Below, in pieces: positions 1-5,101 of a stretch of 5,968 nucleotides of DNA; positions within the stretch are counted from its first letter, which is position 1; each line of letters opens with the position of its first letter. Location: contig DAEB01000029.1 in NCBI GenBank assembly GCA_002495185.1, forward strand, positions 15,607 through 21,574, in the 5' to 3' direction. Under the pieces are notes generated by a model, which saw only the letters and a program-made list of their open reading frames with translations, was not told where the DNA came from and did no database searches. The translations under genes and the position numbers were made by a program. The stretch is from Thermoplasmata archaeon UBA184 (lineage in GTDB: Archaea > Thermoplasmatota > Thermoplasmata > Lutacidiplasmatales > UBA184).

Positions 1-1458
1 CGCGCGCTCCAGGACCGAAACGAGGTGTTGTTCTACCGGCTCCTCGTCGACCATCTCGAAGAGATGACCCCGGTGGTCTACACGCCCGTGGTGGGGCAGG
101 CCTGCCAAGAGTTCAGCCACATCTACCGTCGACCGCGCGGACTGTTCATCTCGTATCCTCTCCGGGACTCCATCGTGGAGCTCCTTCGCCACCGCCCCAA
201 CCCCGATGTCGACGTGATCGTCGCGACCGATGGCGAGCGGATCCTCGGAATCGGCGACCAGGGAGCGGGGGGCCTCGGGATCCCGATCGGCAAGCTGTCG
301 CTCTACACCGTGTTCGGCGGGATCGCTCCCGAGCGGACGCTCCCGATCGTGCTCGACGTCGGCACCAACAATTCCGACCGGCTCAAGGACCCTGAGTACC
401 TGGGATGGAGGCACGAGCGGGTCACGGGAGACGACTACTACGCGTTCATCGACTCGTTCGTCCGGGCCGTCAAGCAAGAGCTCCCGGGAACCCTGCTTCA
501 GTGGGAGGACTTCGGGGTCTCCCACGCGCGACCGATCCTCGAGAAGTATCGGGACGAGCTCCTGACCTTCAACGACGACATTCAGGGCACCGGCGCGATC
601 TCGCTCGCGGTCATCATGGCAGCCTCGGAGGTTTCCGGGGTCCCGTTCCGGGACCAGCGGTTCGCGATCCTCGGCGCCGGCTCCGCCGGCGTCGGGGTCG
701 CCGACCTGCTCACGGTCGAGCTTACGAAGGCCGGGGTGCCTCCCGAGGAGGCTCGTCGCCGGACGTGGATCGTGAATCGGGGCGGTCTCATCCACTCGGG
801 GCGGACCGATATCAAGGACGAGCAGCGCGTCTACGCCCATCCCTGGGAGGACGTGAAGAGCTGGGCGGCGAGCAACGACGGGAAGATCGGCCTCGAGGAC
901 GTCGTCCGCGAATCGCGCCCCACCGTTCTGATCGGTCTGTCGACTCTGAAGGGCGCGTTCACGGAGTCGATGGTCCGGACGATGTCCCGCTGGGTCTCCC
1001 GTCCGGTGATTCTGCCGCTCTCCAACCCGACCGCAAAGTCGGAGGCGGTCCCCGAAGACATCCTCAAGTGGACCGAAGGACGCGCGATCATCGCGACCGG
1101 CTCGCCGTTCCCTCCGGTGACCTACCGCGGAAAGACGTACCCGATCGCGCAGTGCAACAACGCCTACATCTTTCCGGCCCTTGGACTGGGACTGGTCGCC
1201 GGCCGCTGCCGCAAGGTAACGGACGCGATGTTGCTCGCGGCGGCCCGCGCGCTTTCCGAGCGGTCCCCGGCGCGAGAAAACCCGAACGCCCCGCTCCTTC
1301 CCTCACTTCGCGAGCTGCGGGAGGTCGCGCTCGAGATCGCCCTCGCGGTCGCGATGGAAGGTCAGCGGAGCGGTCTCGCCCCGAGGATGACGAAGGAAGA
1401 GGTTCACGACCGGATCCTGGAAGCGCACTGGGCGCCCGTTTACCCGGTCTACGCGTGA
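1..1458 (+). CDS. Malic enzyme, large type (malate oxidoreductase, decarboxylating), 5'-truncated by window edge
   Basis: Cytosolic enzyme converting L-malate plus NAD(P)+ to pyruvate, CO2 and NAD(P)H. The frame is open from base 1: the first codons read RALQDRNEVLFYR, and LQDRNE is conserved in the family, so the TTG at 25 is not the start. About 60-85 N-terminal residues should lie to the left. Numbering from base 1, visible sites are the catalytic Tyr27 (YTP motif), Arg80 (malate/NAD binding), general-base Lys98 (GIPIGKL), metal ligands Glu169-Asp170 (WEDFG) and Asp193 (FNDDIQGT), and the Rossmann motif GAGSAGVG at 225-232. The Tyr-Lys, Tyr-Arg and Asp-Asp spacings match human ME2 (Y112, R165, K183, D256, D279) exactly; Tyr-Glu is one shorter. 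The C-terminus (WAPVYPVYA) looks complete. One oddity is Asn259-Arg260 where ME2 has Asp345-Lys346 at the cofactor ribose, so NAD versus NADP preference cannot be assigned. Long-form enzymes are about 540-585 residues; many archaea use an unrelated-length short form instead. Confidence 0.95.
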   Translation, partial: RALQDRNEVLFYRLLVDHLEEMTPVVYTPVVGQACQEFSHIYRRPRGLFISYPLRDSIVELLRHRPNPDVDVIVATDGERILGIGDQGAGGLGIPIGKLSLYTVFGGIAPERTLPIVLDVGTNNSDRLKDPEYLGWRHERVTGDDYYAFIDSFVRAVKQELPGTLLQWEDFGVSHARPILEKYRDELLTFNDDIQGTGAISLAVIMAASEVSGVPFRDQRFAILGAGSAGVGVADLLTVELTKAGVPPEEARRRTWIVNRGGLIHSGRTDIKDEQRVYAHPWEDVKSWAASNDGKIGLEDVVRESRPTVLIGLSTLKGAFTESMVRTMSRWVSRPVILPLSNPTAKSEAVPEDILKWTEGRAIIATGSPFPPVTYRGKTYPIAQCNNAYIFPALGLGLVAGRCRKVTDAMLLAAARALSERSPARENPNAPLLPSLRELREVALEIALAVAMEGQRSGLAPRMTKEEVHDRILEAHWAPVYPVYA

Positions 1459-1470
1459 CCCCTCGGGGTC
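1456..1470 (+). other. Short stem-loop at malic enzyme stop codon
   Basis: GACCC at 1457-1461 pairs with GGGTC at 1466-1470 around a CTCG tetraloop, overlapping the TGA stop. No T-run follows, so it may be an mRNA 3'-end structure or simply a chance palindrome in GC-rich DNA. It lies in the 66-base gap before the next plus-strand gene. Confidence 0.3.
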
Positions 1471-1524
1471 GGATGTGCCGCCCTGGACTACGTCTGCGGA
1501 CGCTAGGCTAAGTGCCGGGCCGGA

Positions 1525-2172
1525 GTGAGGAGCCGTAGGGCAGTCGTGACCGGTCCGAAACGGAAGAAGCGAGCCACCAAGCGAGCGCACGCTGTCGCCC
1601 AAAGGCGTCCGCGCACCGCTCGTGGGCCCGCGGTCCGTCGTCTGGTCTCCGTCCCGTCGGGATACCTTCGGCTCGACATCGATCTCGTGCACGAAGCGTT
1701 CGAGCGGACCGGCCTTCCGTTCCTCCACCGGCTCGAATCGGTCTTCCGCGAACGAGAAGTGATCGAGGTGGAGGGACTTCTCGCGACCGTCGCACGAACT
1801 CTTCATGCCCTTTCCTCCTGTGGCTTCTCACGGGTGGACCACTGGGAGGTCCACCCGGGCGGATGGCTCGCCCTCCCGGAACCCGCCCACGAGAGATTGG
1901 CAGAACCCGTCGGTCACCTTTTGAACGCGCTACGGAGCGACGCATGGAAACATGTCGGAAGCGCGCGGTCGTTCTCCGTCCGTCTCTCCGGACCCGACGA
2001 GGTTCGAGCCGACCTCATCGTTCGACGCGTCCACCGGGAACGGGGGCACGCCATCACTCTGGAGCTGTTCGGCCGCATTCCCGAGTCGTTCGGACGGTCA
2101 GTGGGGGTCGCGCTCCGAAGCCAGCTCGCGATCGTCCGCACCCGACGCACCGCGACCGCGCTCGAGGGTTAG
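1525..2172 (+). CDS. Hypothetical protein with strongly basic N-terminal tail
   Basis: I do not recognise the family. The product is 215 residues from the GTG at 1525. A second in-frame GTG at 1546 would give 208 residues, and a GGAGTGAGG purine stretch at 1522-1530 lies upstream of it, though 15 bases is a long spacing. No in-frame ATG exists. Residues 1-40 hold 16 Lys/Arg, and no acidic residue occurs before Asp51, so this part is probably disordered and could contact nucleic acid. From about residue 45 the sequence looks globular: a helical part (52-100), a Trp/His-containing stretch (104-116, DHWEVHPGGW), and alternating hydrophobic strands near 147-155, 159-168 and 174-183. No signal peptide or membrane segment is seen. 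The codon pattern and the foldable composition favour this frame over the overlapping minus-strand frames. It follows the malic enzyme by 66 bases; co-transcription is possible but unproven. Confidence 0.7.
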   Translation: MRSRRAVVTGPKRKKRATKRAHAVAQRRPRTARGPAVRRLVSVPSGYLRLDIDLVHEAFERTGLPFLHRLESVFREREVIEVEGLLATVARTLHALSSCGFSRVDHWEVHPGGWLALPEPAHERLAEPVGHLLNALRSDAWKHVGSARSFSVRLSGPDEVRADLIVRRVHRERGHAITLELFGRIPESFGRSVGVALRSQLAIVRTRRTATALEG

Positions 2173-2185
2173 TTTCCCTTCCTTC
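2173..2185 (+). terminator. Pyrimidine tract after the basic-tail gene, possible terminator
   Basis: A T/C-only tract (TTTCCCTTCCTTC) begins right after the TAG stop. Archaeal intrinsic termination uses T-rich tracts without a hairpin, but the interruption by C makes this a weak candidate. TTCCTT at 2179-2184 can also pair with AAGGAA at 2203-2208 across an 18-base loop. Confidence 0.25.
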
Positions 2186-2202
2186 GACGCTCTCTCGCCG
2201 GC

Positions 2203-2215
2203 AAGGAAAAAAGAA
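2203..2215 (+). promoter_or_regulatory. A-rich tract upstream of the membrane protein, possible promoter element
   Basis: AAGGAAAAAAGAA is the only A-rich stretch in the 102-base gap before the membrane protein gene. It is purine-only and not a good TATA box. It lies 60-70 bases before the ATG at 2275, so if used it would leave a leader of about 35-40 bases. No clear TATA-like element is seen at -30 of this gene. Confidence 0.2.
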
Positions 2216-2274
2216 CGGCGCACTCGAGGCAGGCACCCCGGGCTGATGTACTCGGCCGGCTACCCGTCGAGACG

Positions 2275-2982
2275 ATGCTAACGATCTACGTCCCCGCCCT
2301 CATCGTGGCGTTCCTGATCACCGTGCTGGAGATGACCGAGGTCGTGGCGTTGGTGTTCGCGCTCGCGGCGGACCATTCGACCGTCCGCCACGGAGCACTC
2401 GGCGCCGTCGGTGGCACGTCCGTCGTGGCGCTGATCGCGCTCGCCTTCGGCGCGGTGCTGATCTCGTTCCCGCACTCGTACCTCCTCTGGGGCTCCGCGG
2501 CCGTCCTCTCGGCCTTTGGGGTGTTCCTGTTCCGGAGCACGCTCAAGAGCTACCGGCGTCAGCGAGCGGCCGCGAGCGGGGCGCCGGCTCCAGCGCCCGG
2601 CCAGAACGTCGCGCAATTCGCCGGCGGATTCTCAGTGGGGGCCGTCGAGTCGACGGAGACCGTGGTCGTCCTTCTCGCGCTCGCCGCCGCTGGCTACGGG
2701 TTTAGCGCTCTCGTGGGCGCGGTTCTAGGCGGCGCTCTGCTGGTGGTGGTCGCTCTGGTCGTCCACGACCGCATCCGACGGATCAAGGTGCCCTGGCTCA
2801 AGCTCGGAGGCACGGCGGTCATCTTCTCGTTCGCGGTCTTCTGGGCCGGGGAGGCGGCCGGTCTCAACTGGCCCGGTTCCGACCTCTTCCTCATCCCGCT
2901 GGTGACGCTCGGCGTCCTTCTGGTCCGCGGAGGGGTCGAACTCTTCCTCAGAAGGTCCCCCCGGCCGGCTCCCTCCGCCTGA
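2275..2982 (+). CDS. Multi-pass membrane protein with duplicated E-x-T-E motif, candidate cation transporter
   Basis: A 235-residue integral membrane protein with about seven hydrophobic segments, near residues 4-31, 40-64, 68-87, 114-140, 143-164, 175-197 and 203-222. A basic, Ala/Pro-rich loop (88-111) separates two similar halves. The first holds E19-M-T-E22 and the second E125-S-T-E128; each motif is followed by a run of V/A/L ending in ALAA and then a Gly-rich helix. Paired acidic motifs in tandem halves are typical of the LysE-type superfamily, including UPF0016/TMEM165-GDT1 (E-x-G-D-K/R-T/S) and MntP. The E-x-x-E form reminds me of the uncharacterised COG4280 membrane proteins. Transport of a divalent cation is inferred, not shown, and no substrate can be named. 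The start is the ATG at 2275; no in-frame start codon lies in the preceding 30 bases. No strong Shine-Dalgarno is present. It converges on the DUF429 gene. Confidence 0.85.
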   Translation: MLTIYVPALIVAFLITVLEMTEVVALVFALAADHSTVRHGALGAVGGTSVVALIALAFGAVLISFPHSYLLWGSAAVLSAFGVFLFRSTLKSYRRQRAAASGAPAPAPGQNVAQFAGGFSVGAVESTETVVVLLALAAAGYGFSALVGAVLGGALLVVVALVVHDRIRRIKVPWLKLGGTAVIFSFAVFWAGEAAGLNWPGSDLFLIPLVTLGVLLVRGGVELFLRRSPRPAPSA

Positions 2983-3061
2983 CGTCGACGCGGAGCGACT
3001 CCGGACCTCGATGTCAGTTCCGGCCACTTGTCCGGGCCGCCCCGGGAAGGGCTCGACCCGT

Positions 3062-3071
3062 CCGGGCCCGG
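3062..3071. repeat. GC palindrome in convergent gap
   Basis: CCGGGCCCGG is a perfect 10-base palindrome between the converging membrane-protein and DUF429 genes. TCCGGGCC also occurs near 3030, making a short direct repeat. Such motifs arise easily at this base composition. Confidence 0.3.
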
Positions 3072-3098
3072 GCCGTAGGACCGTGGGAACGCATCCAT

Positions 3099-3126
3099 GC
3101 CCGCAGGCCCCGCACACTCCGCGGGC
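3099..3126. other. Inverted repeat / hairpin in convergent gap
   Basis: GCCCGC at 3099-3104 pairs with GCGGGC at 3121-3126 across a 16-base loop. With the neighbouring stem at 3138-3165 it could form structure at the 3' ends of the converging transcripts. No T-run follows on either strand. Confidence 0.3.
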
Positions 3127-3137
3127 CGACGGTGGGA

Positions 3138-3165
3138 GAGAGGTGCCAATCTCGAGGCACTCCTC
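3138..3165. other. Imperfect 10-pair hairpin in convergent gap
   Basis: GTGCC at 3143-3147 pairs with GGCAC at 3156-3160 around an 8-base loop (AATCTCGA). The stem extends outward by a G-T pair, an A-C mismatch and three more pairs (GAG/CTC). It lies 48 bases past the DUF429 stop on the minus strand and about 155 bases past the membrane-protein stop, so it could act as a 3'-end structure for either transcript. Confidence 0.35.
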
Positions 3166-3212
3166 CGAGGTACGGTGGCGACATTGAAAGCACGGGTGGG
3201 ACGGCCGCATCG

Positions 3213-3896
3213 CTACCTCCTCGCGTGCCGTTGCCCCGCCCTCCCGCTCTTCTTCGAGAAGGACGTTCCTCGGCGAGGTTCCGGGAGAAGCAACACGCCT
3301 TCGGACGGGTCGCCGATGATCGTGCCGCGTCCCTTTCGGTACATCCAACCCACCCACGCTATCGTGACCGCATCAAGCTCGTCGTGGGTCAGGGCCCGGC
3401 GGTCGAGCTCCCCACCGAGACCGCGAGAGCGCAGCGCCCGTTGCACTCGTCGAACGCCTTCGCGTTTCCGCGGAAGTCCCAAAAGGTCCTGCGCGCCCCC
3501 CGGGTAGCCCTCCAGGACCTCCGGGCCCTCCCCACGGATCGCCGATGCGATGGCGATCCCCCGGGCGGTCAGCATCCGCATCGGGCCGAGCGTGATCGGA
3601 AAGAACGGAACCCGCATGCGAAGCAGCACCCGGTCGCACTCCCGGAAGTGCGGTCCGGTTCGGTCGTCGATCGTCCTTCGACCCCAGGGGAGGGAGAGGG
3701 GTGCATCGATCACGACCAGGTCGGGATGCTCGGACCGCACGAAGCCGAGGATCTCGTCGTCGGAATGCAGCACGGTCGTCCGGAGACTCCGCGGTCCGGA
3801 AAACACGCAAACGCCGGTGTCCCGCCGGGGCGAGCCGGCGAGGTCGAGACCGATCACGCGGCTCCGGCGCCGTACGGACTTCCGATACGTCGGCAT
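3213..3896 (-). CDS. DUF429 / COG2410 predicted RNase H-fold nuclease
   Basis: A 227-residue protein matching the DUF429 family, predicted from fold to be an RNase H-like nuclease; its substrate and cellular role are not established. The expected acidic positions are present: D18 in the first strand (VIGLDLAG), D64 in VVIDAPLSLP, E129 in LEGYPGGA (usually E-x-H/Y-P) and D172/D175 in THDELDAVTIA. A conserved Pro/Arg-rich centre (PFFPITLGPMRMLTARG, 97-113) and the tail GTIIGDP...LLLPEP (191-206) also fit. All catalytic candidates are kept, so the protein is probably active. The ATG at 3896 leaves 13 residues before the first strand, a normal length; the short Lys/Arg-rich N-terminus and the basic end (SKKSGRAGQRHARR) may touch nucleic acid. 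It lies 78 bases downstream of the acetate transporter on the same strand, so read-through is possible, although a pyrimidine tract lies between them. Confidence 0.88.
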   Translation of the reverse strand: MPTYRKSVRRRSRVIGLDLAGSPRRDTGVCVFSGPRSLRTTVLHSDDEILGFVRSEHPDLVVIDAPLSLPWGRRTIDDRTGPHFRECDRVLLRMRVPFFPITLGPMRMLTARGIAIASAIRGEGPEVLEGYPGGAQDLLGLPRKREGVRRVQRALRSRGLGGELDRRALTHDELDAVTIAWVGWMYRKGRGTIIGDPSEGVLLLPEPRRGTSFSKKSGRAGQRHARR

Positions 3897-3920
3897 GCTA
3901 ACCCCGGGCCAAGCCTCGCC

Positions 3921-3949
3921 AAATCAGAAGAAAGGGAGGCGGGAAAGGG
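3921..3949 (-). terminator. Pyrimidine-rich tract after the transporter gene, candidate terminator
   Basis: On the minus strand this reads as T/C runs (CCCTTTCCC, CCCTTTCTTCTGATTT) starting 26 bases past the TAA of the transporter. Archaeal terminators are often T-rich without a hairpin. The same DNA lies 25-53 bases before the DUF429 ATG, so the TTCTGATTT end could equally be a weak TATA region for that gene. Confidence 0.3.
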
Positions 3950-3974
3950 TTGTCCTGGGTCGCGTGGGACGGCC

Positions 3975-4667
3975 TTACTCGGGGAGCACCCGCCGGCCGT
4001 AGTTCCAGTTTGTCAGGGTCGCGGTCGCGACGTACCAGGCCATCACACCCGCCGCGATGATCGGGACCGCCACCGCCCAGTTGTCCGCTCCGGAGCCTCC
4101 GGACGTGATGAACGGGGAGTTGGCCGGGTCCGAGGCGATGCTCGCGAACTTCACGACGAGCATGATGAACGAGAAGAACAGCAGGACGAACACGAGCAAA
4201 ATGCCCCATCCGTGCTTCGGTGCGTTGATCATGAACGTGAAGGTGAACATCATCCACACGAACGCAAAACCGGCGATGCCGTAAGCGAGCACCGGTGCCG
4301 CTGCGAACGCGGCGCCTCCGGCGCCCGCCAGCATGTAGGTGTAGGCGAGCCAGAACCCACCGTAGCCGACGAACGCGGAACCGGCGAAGAGATTCCCCTT
4401 CCGAAGCGCGATGATCCCCGCGATCAGCTGCGCCATCCCACCGAAGAACAGCGCCATCCCGAACACGGTCCAGTTCCCCGCGAATCCGTTCACGTAGGGA
4501 GCCGGCATGTTCGAGAGGCCGGCGAGCATCGTGGTGGTGCCGAATCCCATCAACCCCACGACGGCCGGGTTCGCCCACGCCTCTGGCTTGGCCTCGGCGG
4601 GGGGCGGCGGCGGTGGCGGTAGTCCCATTCCACTTCCTGCATCCATGCTTACGCCCAACGCTGGCAT
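3975..4667 (-). CDS. Acetate/succinate transporter, GPR1/FUN34/YaaH (SatP) family
   Basis: A 230-residue inner-membrane protein that should move acetate or another small carboxylate, probably with protons as in E. coli SatP; family members in fungi (Ady2/Gpr1) and archaea also serve acetate use. The family N-terminal motif is NPAVVGLMGFGTTT (33-46), where bacterial relatives usually have NPAPLGL. The strong stretch GGMAQLIAGIIALRKGN and FVGYGGFWLAY (76-109) closely matches SatP. Six hydrophobic segments lie near 34-52, 64-88, 95-118, 122-146, 153-175 and 197-217. The cytoplasmic N-tail carries seven consecutive prolines (17-23). I chose the ATG at 4667 because a TATA-like box is centred 30 bases before it, as for a leaderless mRNA; a longer frame to 4724 would run through that box. 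An internal ATG at 4646 would give 223 residues. The gene is divergent from the 91-residue gene. Confidence 0.93.
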   Translation of the reverse strand: MPALGVSMDAGSGMGLPPPPPPPAEAKPEAWANPAVVGLMGFGTTTMLAGLSNMPAPYVNGFAGNWTVFGMALFFGGMAQLIAGIIALRKGNLFAGSAFVGYGGFWLAYTYMLAGAGGAAFAAAPVLAYGIAGFAFVWMMFTFTFMINAPKHGWGILLVFVLLFFSFIMLVVKFASIASDPANSPFITSGGSGADNWAVAVPIIAAGVMAWYVATATLTNWNYGRRVLPE

Positions 4668-4692
4668 GTTGGCGCGGCGAGCGTACTCCAAG

Positions 4693-4701
4693 TAGATAAA
4701 T
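4693..4701 (-). promoter_or_regulatory. TATA-like box of the acetate transporter gene
   Basis: On the minus strand the sequence reads ATTTATCTA, an A/T island in GC-rich DNA. It is centred about 30 bases before the ATG at 4667, which places transcription start at or within a few bases of that ATG (leaderless mRNA). No Shine-Dalgarno lies before the ATG, which supports this reading. Confidence 0.6.
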
Positions 4702-4786
4702 GCCGTTTTCCTCGAGCTACACACCCTCTTGCCCCGCGCCGACTCCTCGACCGTCGCCGATTGCGGCCCCCGTCGGGGTCGGTCAG

Positions 4787-4794
4787 CGTTAAGG
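4787..4794 (+). promoter_or_regulatory. Possible weak TATA-like element of the 91-residue gene, flanked by repeats
   Basis: CGTTAAGG is centred about 31 bases before the ATG at 4822, the same spacing as the boxes at 4693-4701 and 5911-5917, but it is a poor match to a TATA consensus. It sits between two copies of GGGTCGG (4776-4782 and 4793-4799), 17 bases apart, which could be regulator half-sites or coincidence. Confidence 0.3.
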
Positions 4795-4821
4795 GTCGGA
4801 GGGGGTGCTCATCAGATCGCC

Positions 4822-5097
4822 ATGGAGGACCGCGCAGAGCTTTCCAAGGTCGTCTTCGGCCAGACCCGCGTCGTGCTCAACCGGGACCTATCCACGATGA
4901 ACCCGAACCTCGTGGCCGGTTCCCAGGGTCTCGTGATCGGCACCCTCGCGAACTACACCCTCAAGGTCGCGTTCCCGAGAGTGACGATCGGCGTGAACTG
5001 GCGGGACTGCGACATCGTCCCCGGAAAGACCGGGATGCCGACGGAAGCCGACCAGCCCAAAGTCCTCCCGAAGCCTCGCCACATGGGCGAGGAGTGA
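4822..5097 (+). CDS. Small hypothetical protein, probable SH3-like beta-barrel
   Basis: A 91-residue protein of no family I can name. The pattern is mainly beta: strands near 15-20 (TRVVLN), 33-41 (GSQGLVIGT), 45-51 (TLKVAF), 55-58 and 63-66 (CDIV), with a Gly turn between strands, as in small SH3-like or KOW-type barrels that bind RNA or protein partners. That fold is inferred from the pattern alone. Residues 67-91 are Pro/Lys-rich and look flexible. One cysteine (C63) is present; no membrane segment or signal peptide is seen. The frame is open back to 4729, but the ATG at 4822 is preferred: it is the first ATG followed by foldable sequence, with a possible TATA-like element 31 bases before it and a GGAGGGGGTG purine stretch (4798-4807) upstream. 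It is divergent from the acetate transporter and ends 4 bases from the end of the HAD gene. Confidence 0.75.
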   Translation: MEDRAELSKVVFGQTRVVLNRDLSTMNPNLVAGSQGLVIGTLANYTLKVAFPRVTIGVNWRDCDIVPGKTGMPTEADQPKVLPKPRHMGEE

Positions 5098-5101
5098 CCT
5101 C

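Noticed and set aside
25..1458. TTG at 25 as the true start of the malic enzyme
   Set aside because: The frame stays open to base 1 and the codons before 25 spell conserved family residues (LQDRNE), so the gene continues beyond the window.
405..1511. 368-codon open frame on the plus strand inside the malic enzyme gene
   Set aside because: Arg/Gly/Pro-rich shadow in another frame of a gene with all catalytic motifs intact.
1303..1945. Two overlapping minus-strand open frames across the malic enzyme end and the basic-tail gene
   Set aside because: They overlap each other and the coding sequence of the malic enzyme, and their composition is Arg-rich with no motif. The plus-strand frame gives a more foldable product.
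3045..3080. tRNA-like T-arm sequence (GGGCTCGACCC)
   Set aside because: No matching acceptor, D-arm or anticodon arm can be built around it; it is just a short GC palindrome.
2725..3357. Minus-strand frames spanning the convergent gap
   Set aside because: They are antisense to the membrane protein, overlap the DUF429 gene in another frame, and give low-complexity Arg/Gly/Ser/Pro products.
3132..4622. 496-codon open frame on the plus strand across the DUF429 and transporter genes
   Set aside because: It is antisense to two genes with clear family motifs. Its product is low-complexity, rich in Arg, Gly, Glu and His, as expected from antisense frames in GC-rich DNA.
3975..4667. Aquaporin- or AmtB-like channel for the Gly-rich membrane protein
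   Set aside because: The NPA triplet occurs only once and lies in the SatP-family N-terminal motif; the YGGFWLAY and KGN stretches fit GPR1/FUN34/YaaH.
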